A stretch of 64,000 bases of DNA. It comes from Acidobacteriota bacterium. Lineage in GTDB: Bacteria > Acidobacteriota > Blastocatellia > Chloracidobacteriales > JADJPF01. A program made the position numbers and the translations under genes. This document shows positions 1 through 8,849 of the stretch, one piece after another. Location of the stretch: the NCBI GenBank assembly GCA_016213785.1, contig JACQZQ010000109.1, positions 119,704 through 183,703 of the forward strand, read 5' to 3'. Positions within the stretch are counted from its first letter, which is position 1. Each line of letters begins with the position of its first letter. The notes under the pieces are model-generated. The model did not search any database. It saw only the letters and a program-made list of their open reading frames with translations, and had not been told where the DNA came from.

Positions 1-853
1 CATGAGCGCTTTCTTTTGCTAAATTAGCGGCTTTTAATGTACTTTCATCTGCATCATGACGAGCTTTCATAGCATCTTCTTTTGCTATATCTGCCATCAT
101 TTCTGCTTCTTCAGAAGCACGATTGCGTATGGCTAAATCGCTTTCTGCTTTAAGATTTGAACTTAAAAAGCTTTCTTCCTCTGTTTTATGTTGTGTTAAT
201 AAAGCAGCTTCTTTCTTTAAGTTTTCTGTATGCAAAAGATCTGCTGCTGCTGAGTTAGTCTTACGTAATTCTGCTTCAGCAGTACGATTTGCTGTTGCAA
301 AAGCGGCTTCTTCTTTTTGATGTTGAGTAACTAAAGCGGCTTCGGCGGCTTGGTGTCCTAGTGCTAGATTTCTTTCTGCTTCACGGTTTCTAGCAGCATG
401 TTCTGCTTCTTTTTCTAAATTAGCCTTTAAGAGTCGGGTTTCATTAGCATAATTTGCACTAGCTTGAATACTAGCACTAGTAAAAACAACATTTGCTATT
501 GGTTGCTCGCTAACTTGTTCATTGCCATCTTCAATAACAGTATGTCCGCCTGTGTCAGAAATAAGCTGATTTTTCACTAAATCAGCAAAAATAGTATGCT
601 CTCCTGTACTAGTATTTGGAGAAATAGATTTTTTTAGGGTTTCTTCGGGGCTAATTTCTTTAGATTCAACTTCTTTAGATTCAACTTCTTTGGAAGGGCT
701 TTCAGAAATATTTTTAGATAAGGCTTCTTCAATATTTTCTCTTTGGAATCTTCGCTTATGACTTAAGCGTGTTTCTGTTAAACTTTGAGTAATATCAATA
801 TTATCTAAGTTATGTAAGTTAAAGTGAAAACCTTTATCTTTAATCTCTGACAT
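1..853 (-). CDS. Alanine-rich coiled-coil protein, 3' part cut off by the window edge
   Basis: The frame is open from an ATG at 853 down to base 1, so at least 284 residues are present and the C-terminus lies outside the window. GGGAGG sits about 8 bases upstream of the ATG and supports this start. The first ~130 residues are polar and contain a short repeat (VESKE units near residue 55). From about residue 140 the protein becomes long helical repeats rich in Ala, Glu, Lys and His, with recurring patterns such as EAALLTQH and AEAELRK, which suggest a continuous coiled coil. No signal peptide, membrane segment or catalytic motif is visible. I do not recognise the family; a structural or scaffold role is only a guess from composition. 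Confidence 0.75.
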   Translation of the reverse strand, partial: MSEIKDKGFHFNLHNLDNIDITQSLTETRLSHKRRFQRENIEEALSKNISESPSKEVESKEVESKEISPEETLKKSISPNTSTGEHTIFADLVKNQLISDTGGHTVIEDGNEQVSEQPIANVVFTSASIQASANYANETRLLKANLEKEAEHAARNREAERNLALGHQAAEAALVTQHQKEEAAFATANRTAEAELRKTNSAAADLLHTENLKKEAALLTQHKTEEESFLSSNLKAESDLAIRNRASEEAEMMADIAKEDAMKARHDADESTLKAANLAKESAH

Positions 854-966
854 CTTTTCTGCCTCCCAAGCAAGTTTGCTGCAAAAAATTAAGACCTAAT
901 TATTAAAAAGTTGTTAAGGATCTAAACTCATTATCGGGTTAGACCCTGATGTGTTGCTAAATCTCC

Positions 967-1020
967 TTTTTTTCACTAGGAAAATTTTTCTCAGTAGGAA
1001 AAATATACCTAGTGAAAAAT
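967..1020. repeat. Nested perfect palindrome
   Basis: The outer arms TTTTTCACTAGG and CCTAGTGAAAAA are perfect inverted copies. Inside them a second pair, ATTTTTC and GAAAAAT, closes a 7-base loop. The 5' arm is T-rich and the 3' arm A-rich, so this is not a standard intrinsic terminator on either strand. It lies about 115 bp upstream of the minus-strand coiled-coil gene and just before the candidate non-coding RNA. It could be a regulatory hairpin or a small palindromic repeat; no second copy was noticed in the window. Confidence 0.6.
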
Positions 1021-1137
1021 TAAAGATCGGGTATTTTTTACATAGTAGGTGGTTTGTACTAGTACTTTAGTTTTTTTAACATCTTACTTTGATTTTTGCA
1101 TTAAAATGCTAAAGCTAATAAAAAGTTAAAGATAGAA

Positions 1138-1325
1138 AAAGTTTAGACTTTTGGGGGAAACTTTGTCCAGAGTGGCACAATGGTTGCTCTAGGGATAGGT
1201 GGGGCAAGAGATAATTAGCGGCAGAAATGTCGCTATGGTCTCTAGCGATTATAGTGGTGAGGACTGTAATCGCAATTAGTTTAGCGCTGTAGTTATCTCC
1301 CACAACTACAGCGCTGATTTTTTTT
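1138..1325 (+). ncRNA. Candidate structured non-coding RNA ending in an intrinsic terminator
   Basis: No convincing reading frame lies here, but the plus strand folds into five consecutive hairpins: AAAGTTT/AAACTTT (1138-1164); AGAGTGGC/GTTGCTCT (1169-1190, several G-U pairs); AGAGA + TAGCGGCA, a GAAA tetraloop, then TGTCGCTA + TCTCT (1207-1243); GCGATTA/TAATCGC (1245-1273); and a 12-bp terminator stem at 1283-1315 followed by eight T. The terminator loop carries CUCCC, which could pair with GTGGG at about 1200 or with a Shine-Dalgarno sequence. No gene on the plus strand precedes the terminator, which argues for a free-standing RNA. It does not match RNase P, tmRNA, SRP RNA or 6S as I know them. 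The 5' end is a guess. Confidence 0.45.
1283..1325 (+). terminator. Strong Rho-independent terminator
   Basis: AGCGCTGTAGTT and AACTACAGCGCT form a perfect 12-bp stem around a 9-base loop, followed by GA and eight T. Orientation is plus. The nearest plus-strand gene starts at 2243 and the neighbouring protein genes are on the minus strand, so it most likely ends the candidate RNA. Confidence 0.8.
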
Positions 1326-1411
1326 AAAGGCAAAATTTTTAAACCAAGCATTGATTTTCAATTAAACTCTCTTCTTTTTTCAATTAAATCCTTCAAATTT
1401 CTTCAAATTTC

Positions 1412-2173
1412 TTACCATCCTTTAGGTAATCTTACAACATTCATACGTTTAGCAATTATATTTTGGCGACGAGCTACTTTTTTAGGGTTTTTTGTTGGAT
1501 TATAAACAGTACGTGGATTAGGTATCATTGCAGCTAAATAAGCGGCTTCGCTTGAAGAAAGCTCAGAAACAGACTTATTAAAATACTTCCTTGAAGCTGC
1601 TTCAGCACCAAAAACCCCATCACCCCATTCAATAACATTTAAGTAAATTTCCAATATTCGTTTTTTACCTAGATTTTTTTCTAAATAATAAGTTATCGCG
1701 GCTTCTTTAACTTTACGTATAGGATTTTTTGATTCTGAAAGATAAAGGTTTTTAGCAAGTTGTTGTGAGATAGTTGAGGCGCCTCTTACAAACCTGCCTT
1801 CTTCCCAATCTTTTTCAACAGCTTTTTTAAGCTCTTCTGTATCAAAACCATTATGTTGAAAAAACCTTGAATCCTCGCCAGCTAAAACAGCCTTTACTAG
1901 ATTTTTAGAGATTTGATTAATTGGTTGCCAGTTTTGTTTTATTTCAAGAGTTCTAGCTTGACTAACAGCCTCTTTTTTACGTGCTTCAATCATAGCAGTA
2001 CTAGTAGGATTACCAGCCTTAAGCTCTTTTCCTGTAGGTAAAAATAAAAACTCTAAGCCTATATAACCAAAGACTGCTAAAAATAAGATTAAGAAAATCC
2101 GCTTAAACGACCAAGATCTAGCATTTTCTTGTTTACGAACCTTAGTAGAAGCATTAACCTTTTTACTTGGCAT
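1412..2173 (-). CDS. mtgA: Monofunctional biosynthetic peptidoglycan transglycosylase
   Basis: This is a GT51 glycosyltransferase that polymerises lipid II into glycan strands at the outer face of the inner membrane. After a basic N-terminus there is one membrane segment (about residues 25-46). The catalytic Glu lies in GEDSRFF (E100), and the family motif GASTISQQLAKN is at 131-142, with the EIYLN motif further on. The 253-residue length fits MtgA: there is no transpeptidase domain as in class A PBPs. It is transcribed away from the importer operon and has no operon partner in the window. The canonical GGSTISQQ motif is GASTISQQ here, a conservative change. Confidence 0.93.
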   Translation of the reverse strand: MPSKKVNASTKVRKQENARSWSFKRIFLILFLAVFGYIGLEFLFLPTGKELKAGNPTSTAMIEARKKEAVSQARTLEIKQNWQPINQISKNLVKAVLAGEDSRFFQHNGFDTEELKKAVEKDWEEGRFVRGASTISQQLAKNLYLSESKNPIRKVKEAAITYYLEKNLGKKRILEIYLNVIEWGDGVFGAEAASRKYFNKSVSELSSSEAAYLAAMIPNPRTVYNPTKNPKKVARRQNIIAKRMNVVRLPKGW

Positions 2174-2242
2174 TGGGATAAAATCTCTTTTTTAACTTAA
2201 AATCTAAATTTATAACTTTCAATATTAAATCTAGGGATTAGC

Positions 2243-3439
2243 ATGAAACAACCTCTTCTACTCAAAACTTTACTAATCATTTTGTTAGTGGCTATTTTTT
2301 CTATTTCTTGTGAGAAAAAATCTAGCCAGCCAGAAACCACCCAAAAATCTACCTCTGATAAAATCAAAATAGGTGTCTACTATCCATTAACAGGCGATAT
2401 AGCAACTTTTGGTCAATTTGGCAAAAAGGGTGTAGAAATGGCTGTAGCCGAAGTTAATGCCCAAGGTGGTCTACTTGGTCGTCAAATAGAAGCAATTTAT
2501 GAAGATACTCGTGGACAACAACAGGATTCAACTATTGCAGTGCAAAAGCTAATTGATAAAGATAAAGTGGTTGCCGTACTTGGTGAATCTGCATCAACTA
2601 ATTCTTTAGCAGGTGGCGCGGTTTGTCAGGAAAAGAAAATCCCTATGATTACACCATCCTCAACAAACCCAACAGTAACACAGATAGGAGATTATATTTT
2701 CCGTATTTGTTTTCTAGATGATTTTCAAGGTGAAGTTATGGCTAGATTTGCTGTTAATACTCTAAAAGCTAAAAGAGTTGCAGTATTATATGATAATGGT
2801 AGTGACTATAGTATTGGATTAGATGAATTTTTTAGCGCTACACTTAAGAAATTAGGTGGTGAAATTGTCGCTAAAGAAGCTTACCAAAAAGCAGACGTTG
2901 ATTTTAGCGCTCAATTGACTAAGATTAAAGGCTCAAAACCTGATGCTATCTATGTTCCAGGCTACTATACTCAAGTTGGTCAAATCGCTCAGCAGACTCG
3001 CAAACTTGGTATGACAATACCTATTCTTGGTGCTGATGGTTGGGATTCGCCATCACTAATTGAAATAGGTAAAGAAGCCCTTAATGGTTGCTATTTTTCT
3101 AATCATTATAATGTTGAAGATCCTGATCCAAGAGTAAGCAAATTTGTAGGAGAGTTTAAGACAAAATATAACTCAACTCCTGATACCACAGCAGGTCTAG
3201 CTTATGATGCGACTTATATTTTATTTGCAGCAATAAAAAAAGCTAATTCTACTGAAAGTAAAGCTATTCGCGATGCTATTAGTGAGACTAAAAATTACCC
3301 TGGAATAACAGGAGACATTAGCATTAGCAAAGAGCGCAATGCTATAAAATCAGCAGTAATTGTAGGGATTGAAAAGGGCAGATATGTTGTTAAAGAAAAA
3401 ATGTCTCCTATTGATCAAAACGTTGCAGAAAATAAATAA
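2243..3439 (+). CDS. livK: Branched-chain amino-acid ABC transporter binding lipoprotein, copy 1
   Basis: This is the extracytoplasmic ligand-binding subunit of a LivKHMGF-type importer. The N-terminus is a lipoprotein signal ending in SISC, with the lipidated Cys at 23. The rest is a type I periplasmic-binding fold (Peripla_BP_6) beginning at IKIGVYYPLTGD and including ITPSSTNPTVT and DPDPRVSKFV. The length (398 aa) is normal. The next gene is a close paralogue, and the permease and ATPase genes follow on the same strand, so it probably heads the operon. The exact ligand (leucine, other amino acid, amide) cannot be read from the sequence. Confidence 0.9.
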   Translation: MKQPLLLKTLLIILLVAIFSISCEKKSSQPETTQKSTSDKIKIGVYYPLTGDIATFGQFGKKGVEMAVAEVNAQGGLLGRQIEAIYEDTRGQQQDSTIAVQKLIDKDKVVAVLGESASTNSLAGGAVCQEKKIPMITPSSTNPTVTQIGDYIFRICFLDDFQGEVMARFAVNTLKAKRVAVLYDNGSDYSIGLDEFFSATLKKLGGEIVAKEAYQKADVDFSAQLTKIKGSKPDAIYVPGYYTQVGQIAQQTRKLGMTIPILGADGWDSPSLIEIGKEALNGCYFSNHYNVEDPDPRVSKFVGEFKTKYNSTPDTTAGLAYDATYILFAAIKKANSTESKAIRDAISETKNYPGITGDISISKERNAIKSAVIVGIEKGRYVVKEKMSPIDQNVAENK

Positions 3440-3656
3440 ATTTTAAGCCTTATAGACAAGGTTTTATAGGCTTGGATGTGCCTGTTTGCCTTGACAGAGT
3501 AGAGAATATCCTATATCAATCTTTGGTTACGCTACCCCAAAAACATCTTTTTAATTGTCTCAATAAACATAAGCAAGTAGGTTTCCTACTTTGCAATAAT
3601 ATAAATTTTCTATGGAGGCGGCATTCCTGCTAAGTGTAAGTGCCGAAGAAATTTTA

Positions 3657-4919
3657 ATGAAATCAAAGCATTTTTTCAAAACCCTTTTATCCTCAGTCTT
3701 TATCTTAATAATGTTTGCAGCCTTTATTGCTTGTGAAAAAAAGCAAGACTCTACCAATACAGGCAATAACAACACAACACCTAAGAGTGGTGATACTATA
3801 AAAATAGGTGAATATGGCTCACTGACTGGGGAAAAGGCTACTTTTGGTCAATCTACCAAAAAAGGTATTGAGCTTGCTCAAGAAGAAATCAACAAAGCTG
3901 GTGGTTTATTAGGAAAACAAGTAGAAATTATTGTAGAAGATACTCGTGGACTTCCTCAAGAATCTACTACTGTAGTACAAAAGCTAATAGATAAAGATAA
4001 AGTAATTGCAGTTTTAGGTGAAGTGGCTTCGACTAACTCTTTAGCTGGTGGTGCAGTATGCCAAGAAAAACAAGTACCAATGATTACACCATCTTCTACT
4101 AATGCAGATGTAACCAAAATAGGCGATCAAATTTTCCGTGTTTGCTTTGTAGATGATTTTCAAGGCGAAGTAATGGCTAAATTTGCAGCTAATACACTTA
4201 AGGTTAAAAAGATTGCAATTCTTCGCGATAATGGTAGCGACTATAGCAAAGGCTTATCTAATTTCTTTGAACAAACTTTTAAGAAATTAGGCGGTGAAAT
4301 CATTGCTATTGAATCCTTCCAAGATAAAGATTCTGACTTTAGCGCTCAATTAACCAAACTTAAAGGCTTAAAGCCCGAAGCTCTTTATGTTCCAGGCTAC
4401 TATACTCAAGCAGGTCAAATTGCTCAACAAGCCCGCAAAAATGGAATTACTGTCCCAATAATGGGTGGAGATGGTTGGGACTCTCAAACGCTTTTTGATA
4501 TTGGTAAAGACGCTCTTAATGGCTGCTATATTTCTAACCATTACACTATTGAAGACCCAGATCCAGATGTACAAAAATTTATTACCAGTTTCAAAGCAAA
4601 ATTTGGTGAAACTCCTGATGCTTTAGCCGCTCTTGCTTATGATGCTGCTAAAATTATGTTTGATTCTATTAAACGTGCTGGTTCTACAGATAAAAAAGCT
4701 ATACGTGATGCTATTGCTCAAACTAAAGATTTTAAGGGTGTTACAGGTGTAATTACTATTGGAGCTAACCGTGATGCAGTAAAATCTGCTGTTATCTTAG
4801 AAATCCAAGACGGTAAATATAAATTTAAAGAAAGCGTTAAACCTGATAATGCTCCAGTAGCAAGTACTGAAACAGCACCAGCAACTACTCCAGAAATAAA
4901 AGCGGTAGCAATCAAGTAA
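3657..4919 (+). CDS. livK: Branched-chain amino-acid ABC transporter binding lipoprotein, copy 2
   Basis: This is a second Peripla_BP_6 binding lipoprotein, very similar along its length to the preceding gene (shared ITPSSTN, VLGE.ASTNSLAGGAVCQEK and YYTQ.GQIAQQ segments), so it arose by tandem duplication. The start at 3657 is preferred over the in-frame ATG at 3612, because only from 3657 does the protein begin with a proper lipoprotein signal (MKSKHFF..., Cys 26 in FIAC). The C-terminus has an extra Ala/Thr/Pro tail of about 25 residues not present in copy 1. It precedes livH by 40 bp and may serve the same permease with a different ligand. Confidence 0.9.
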   Translation: MKSKHFFKTLLSSVFILIMFAAFIACEKKQDSTNTGNNNTTPKSGDTIKIGEYGSLTGEKATFGQSTKKGIELAQEEINKAGGLLGKQVEIIVEDTRGLPQESTTVVQKLIDKDKVIAVLGEVASTNSLAGGAVCQEKQVPMITPSSTNADVTKIGDQIFRVCFVDDFQGEVMAKFAANTLKVKKIAILRDNGSDYSKGLSNFFEQTFKKLGGEIIAIESFQDKDSDFSAQLTKLKGLKPEALYVPGYYTQAGQIAQQARKNGITVPIMGGDGWDSQTLFDIGKDALNGCYISNHYTIEDPDPDVQKFITSFKAKFGETPDALAALAYDAAKIMFDSIKRAGSTDKKAIRDAIAQTKDFKGVTGVITIGANRDAVKSAVILEIQDGKYKFKESVKPDNAPVASTETAPATTPEIKAVAIK

Positions 4920-4959
4920 TATCTAAATAAACATTACTTAAGGAGATTATAAAGAGAGC

Positions 4960-5859
4960 ATGGAACTCTTCCTGCAACAACTAATTAACGGGATTGTTCA
5001 AGGGAGCATCTATGCTCTCATCGCCCTTGGTTATACAATGGTTTATGGTGTTTTAAGGCTAATTAATTTTGCTCACGGCGATGTTTTTATGCTAGGAGCA
5101 TTTATTGGCTTTTATACTGCAAATCTACTTGGAATTAGTCAACCAAGTGTTGGTGCATTGATCTTGGTAATGACTGTTTCAATGGCAGGTTCGGCGGCTG
5201 TAGGACTAGTGATTGAAAGATTTGCCTATAGACCTGTAAGAAAATTCTCCCGTCTAACCTCTTTAATAACCGCTATAGGCGTTTCTCTGCTACTAGAATA
5301 CGCGGCACAGTTTGTTTTTGGCGCTACTCCAAAAAGCTTTCCTACCATTTTTGAAACCCAAAATATAAGCCTATTTGGCAATGTTACTATTAGCAATGAT
5401 TCGATATTAATTATAATTGTGTCTATATTTCTAATGGTAATGCTTAACTTAATTGTCTTTAAGACGAAGTTAGGAAAAGCAATGCGTGCAGTATCTTTTA
5501 ATTTAGATGTTGCTAAGTTAATGGGTATTAATACAGACTTTATAATTGCTTTTACTTTTGCTCTTGGTTCAGCCTTAGCAGCAGCAGCAGGAATTCTATA
5601 TTCAGTTCACTTTACTAAAATAGATCCTTTAATGGGTTTACTTATAGGATTAAAAGCCTTTGTTGCAGCAGTTCTTGGTGGCATTGGCAATATTACTGGT
5701 GCTGTACTTGGAGGGTTATTACTTGGTATAGCTGAAATTATGGTAAGTGGTTATATCTCATCTAGTTATAAAGATGTTTTTGCATTTTTGATCCTTATTC
5801 TAGTCTTAATTGTAAAACCTGCTGGCTTGCTTGGCTCGGCAGCACAAGAAAAAGTATAG
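4960..5859 (+). CDS. livH: Branched-chain amino-acid ABC transporter permease LivH
   Basis: This is an inner-membrane permease subunit of 299 residues with about eight hydrophobic segments. The opening QQLINGIVQGSIYALIALGY and the downstream AVLGGIGNITGAVLGGLLLG motif are characteristic of LivH and pair with the LivM subunit. AAGGAG precedes the ATG, with AGAGAG closer to it. It lies between the second binding-protein gene and livM, 9 bp from the latter, indicating cotranscription. Confidence 0.93.
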   Translation: MELFLQQLINGIVQGSIYALIALGYTMVYGVLRLINFAHGDVFMLGAFIGFYTANLLGISQPSVGALILVMTVSMAGSAAVGLVIERFAYRPVRKFSRLTSLITAIGVSLLLEYAAQFVFGATPKSFPTIFETQNISLFGNVTISNDSILIIIVSIFLMVMLNLIVFKTKLGKAMRAVSFNLDVAKLMGINTDFIIAFTFALGSALAAAAGILYSVHFTKIDPLMGLLIGLKAFVAAVLGGIGNITGAVLGGLLLGIAEIMVSGYISSSYKDVFAFLILILVLIVKPAGLLGSAAQEKV

Positions 5860-5868
5860 GAGAAACTT

Positions 5869-7005
5869 GTGAATACGCTGTTGAGAATTCTTGCGTGGCT
5901 AGGGGCATCCATAGTAGCTGTAACTATTGTAGAATCTATTCTTAAAAGTCTAAAAAACTACCAAATAATGGGATCAGATATTATTACCGACTATGGTCTT
6001 AATATCATTTGCTTAATGGGTATTAGTATTTCTTTAGCCGTTAGTCTTCAGCTTATCAATGGTTATACTGGTCAATTTTCCCTAGGTCATGCTGGTTTTA
6101 TGGCTGTAGGGGGCTATGTAGCAGCATTTATTACTAAAAGCACATTAACAGGTGCAAATCCCCCAGATCAATCACTTCTAGGAACACTACCAGTTTATAT
6201 TTTTGCTCTCTGTGCTGGTGCCTTAGCTGCTGCAATTGCGGGACTAATTGTAGGTATTCCTTCACTTCGGCTTAAAGGCGATTACCTAGCAATAGTAACT
6301 CTAGGATTTGGTGAAATTATCCGTTTAGTAATAGAGAATATAGAAGCTGTTGGTGGGCCTCGTGGTTATATTGGCATTCCTAAGTTCCCTAAATGGACTT
6401 GGCTTTCAGCAGGTGGATTTGAAGGTACTTTTTCTAGTCTATCTTGGATTTTTCTTTTTATCATAATCACAATAATTGTTGTTCATAATATAGTAGAGTC
6501 AAGCTTTGGTCGTTCACTTGTGGCAATTCGTGATAATGAAATTGCAGCCGAAGCAATGGGTATCGATACATCATTTTATAAAGTTTTGGCCTTTACTATT
6601 AGTGCGGCTTTAGCTGGTTTTGCTGGTGGGCTTTATGCTCATCTTTATGGTCAACTTGTTCCTAATACTTTTAACTTTGTTCGTTCAGTAGAAATAATTA
6701 TTATGATTGTTTTTGGTGGTATGGGATCAATTACTGGGGCTGTACTAGGGGCAATTATTCTTACAGGCTTACCTGAATGGTTGCGTATAATGGCAGGCTT
6801 AAGAAGTGATTCATTGCCTAGTTGGATAAATAAAAGTCTTGGCTATTTACCTGACCTTAGAATGATTATTTATTCTTCTTTACTTATCTTAATTATGTTG
6901 GTTCGCCCTCAAGGAATACTTGGAAACTATGAGTTTTCTCTATCAAAACTATTAGGCAAATCTTCTAAAAATCTTCCTAAAACCACTGAGGAGAAAAAGG
7001 CATAA
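5869..7005 (+). CDS. livM: Branched-chain amino-acid ABC transporter permease LivM
   Basis: This is the second permease subunit, 378 residues with about ten hydrophobic segments. Recognisable motifs are GYTGQFSLGHAGFMAVGGY near residue 65, GIPSLRLKGDYLAIVTLGFGEI near 135, and the EAA-type IVFGGMGSITGAVLGA. The start codon is GTG with AGGAG six bases upstream. A polar C-terminal tail (SKNLPKTTEEKKA) is probably cytoplasmic. The livG ATG follows after four bases, so the two are almost certainly translated from one message. Confidence 0.93.
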   Translation: MNTLLRILAWLGASIVAVTIVESILKSLKNYQIMGSDIITDYGLNIICLMGISISLAVSLQLINGYTGQFSLGHAGFMAVGGYVAAFITKSTLTGANPPDQSLLGTLPVYIFALCAGALAAAIAGLIVGIPSLRLKGDYLAIVTLGFGEIIRLVIENIEAVGGPRGYIGIPKFPKWTWLSAGGFEGTFSSLSWIFLFIIITIIVVHNIVESSFGRSLVAIRDNEIAAEAMGIDTSFYKVLAFTISAALAGFAGGLYAHLYGQLVPNTFNFVRSVEIIIMIVFGGMGSITGAVLGAIILTGLPEWLRIMAGLRSDSLPSWINKSLGYLPDLRMIIYSSLLILIMLVRPQGILGNYEFSLSKLLGKSSKNLPKTTEEKKA

Positions 7006-7009
7006 CTTT

Positions 7010-7780
7010 ATGAGTGGGCAAGCTATTTTAGAAACTAATAATTGTACAATTCGCTTTGGTGGTCTTACAGCAGTTAATGAATTAAATCTCTCAATTCAAC
7101 CTAATGAAATTTTTGGTCTTATTGGCCCAAATGGCGCTGGTAAAACTACAGTTTTTAATCTTTTAACAGGTGTTTATGCTCCTACAGAGGGCGTAATTAA
7201 ATTTCTTGGTCAAAAAGTAGATGGCCTTAAACCCTGCAAAATATCTGCAATGGGAATGTCTCGTACTTTTCAAAATATCCGTCTTTTTTCTAGTATGACA
7301 GTACTAGAAAATGTAATGACTGCTTACCATGTTCGTACAAAACAAAGTTTTGTAGATGCAATATTTCGATCTTCTAAGCACCAAACAGATGAAAAAGCAC
7401 AACGCGATTTTAGCTTAGAAGTTCTTGAGATATTTAATTTAGCTCAATTTGCTAATGAACAAGCTACTAGCCTTCCTTATGGTAGCCAACGCCGCTTAGA
7501 AATAGCACGAGCACTAGCAACTAACCCTAAACTCTTACTCTTAGACGAACCTGCGGCTGGAATGAACCCGCAAGAATCCGTTGAGCTAATGCATTTAATA
7601 GGTTCTATACGTGAGCGTTTTAAGCTAACCGTTGTACTTGTAGAACATAATATGAAAGTAGTAATGGGAATTTGCGAAAGAATCCAAGTAATTGAATATG
7701 GAAAGAGTATTTCTTTAGGTACTCCTCAAGAAGTAAAAAATGATCCTAAAGTAATAGAAGCCTATTTAGGGGCAGGCTAA
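7010..7780 (+). CDS. livG: Branched-chain amino-acid ABC transporter ATP-binding protein LivG
   Basis: This is one of the two ATPases powering the importer. It has a Walker A motif GPNGAGKTTV near residue 40, the Q-loop region FQNIRLF, the LivG-type signature LPYGSQRRLEIARAL near 160, Walker B LLLLDEPAAGMNP, and the switch His in VLVEHNM. The YGSQRR signature in place of LSGGQ is normal for LivG. The 256-residue length is standard. It sits directly downstream of livM. Confidence 0.94.
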   Translation: MSGQAILETNNCTIRFGGLTAVNELNLSIQPNEIFGLIGPNGAGKTTVFNLLTGVYAPTEGVIKFLGQKVDGLKPCKISAMGMSRTFQNIRLFSSMTVLENVMTAYHVRTKQSFVDAIFRSSKHQTDEKAQRDFSLEVLEIFNLAQFANEQATSLPYGSQRRLEIARALATNPKLLLLDEPAAGMNPQESVELMHLIGSIRERFKLTVVLVEHNMKVVMGICERIQVIEYGKSISLGTPQEVKNDPKVIEAYLGAG

Positions 7781-7845
7781 TAACCTAATAACCTAATAAT
7801 CTAGAATCAATTATTTACAAACACAATTTAGGATTATATTAACTT

Positions 7846-8550
7846 ATGTTACAACTCCAAGACCTACATGTTTCTTATGGCGCAATTAAAGCTCTAAAAG
7901 GTATCACTATAGAAGTTAAACAAGGCGAAGTCGTTACTCTTATAGGTGCTAATGGCGCTGGCAAAACTACTACCTTACGTACTATAACGGGCTTACTTAC
8001 TCCTAAACAAGGTAAAGTGCTTTTTGAAGGAAAAGATATTTCAGGCACGCCTACACATAAAGTAGTTGCCCAAGGAATTTGTATGTCACCTGAGGGACGA
8101 GGAGTTTTTGCTAATCTTTCTGTAGAAGAAAACCTAGAACTAGGAGCTTATTTAGCTTCTGATCCAGCAAGAATTAAATCTGATCTAGAAAAAGTTTTTG
8201 CCCTATTTCCTAGACTAAAAGAACGTCTTAAACAAATTTCTGGAACTCTTTCAGGTGGTGAACAGCAAATGGTAGCAATTGGGCGGGCAATGATGGCTCG
8301 ACCCCGCTTATTACTACTAGATGAACCTTCCCTAGGGCTTGCACCGCTTGTTGTAAAATCGATCTTTCAAGCAATTGATGAGATCAATAAAGCAGGAACA
8401 ACGGTTCTTTTAGTAGAGCAAAATGCACATACTGCCCTTAAACACTCTCATCGTGCCTATGTACTTGAAACAGGAACAATAGTATTAGAAGGTTCCTCTG
8501 AAGAATTAGCAGCAGATAAACGGGTACGAGAAGCTTATTTAGGCGAGTAA
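7846..8550 (+). CDS. livF: Branched-chain amino-acid ABC transporter ATP-binding protein LivF
   Basis: This is the second ATPase of the importer (234 aa). It has Walker A GANGAGKTTTLR near residue 35, the LivF-type MSPEGRGVFANLSVEENL segment, a canonical LSGGEQQMVAIGRAM signature, Walker B LLLLDEPSLGLAP, and the switch segment VLLVEQNA. It is separated from livG by 65 bp that contain a short direct repeat (CCTAATAA units at about 7783-7799). It is the last gene of the operon; about 300 bp without a gene follow. Confidence 0.94.
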   Translation: MLQLQDLHVSYGAIKALKGITIEVKQGEVVTLIGANGAGKTTTLRTITGLLTPKQGKVLFEGKDISGTPTHKVVAQGICMSPEGRGVFANLSVEENLELGAYLASDPARIKSDLEKVFALFPRLKERLKQISGTLSGGEQQMVAIGRAMMARPRLLLLDEPSLGLAPLVVKSIFQAIDEINKAGTTVLLVEQNAHTALKHSHRAYVLETGTIVLEGSSEELAADKRVREAYLGE

Positions 8551-8849
8551 AAAGCCTTTATAGGGCTAGAAAAAGATTTGAAAAATATCTAAAAACTCGG
8601 TTTACAATGTATTTACTTTTTCAACTAACTTTAACAAACTAAAATAACTTAACTTAAATCCACGCTTTGAAAAAGGATTTTATTGCGCCCTTATTGCGTC
8701 CCTAACTAGGTTATTTATTTTTGTTGTAGTAGACTATGCTTTTTCTAGGAACAGGACAATTGCCAACCTACTAAACAAGTAATGGCAAAACTTATCTATA
8801 AAAATCGATCCTAATTTCAATAAAAAATATGGAGACTTATTAAAAAAGT

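Noticed and set aside
123..320. 65-codon plus-strand frame
   Set aside because: It is the antisense of the coiled-coil gene; its Ala/Ser richness mirrors that gene's codons.
1138..1325. Identity as 6S RNA, SRP RNA, tmRNA or RNase P
   Set aside because: The conserved sequence signatures of those RNAs were not found, and the hairpin series lacks the large central bubble of 6S.
1115..1351. 78-codon frame on the minus strand
   Set aside because: It covers the terminator and hairpins of the candidate RNA in antisense, has no good ribosome-binding site and no protein-like composition.
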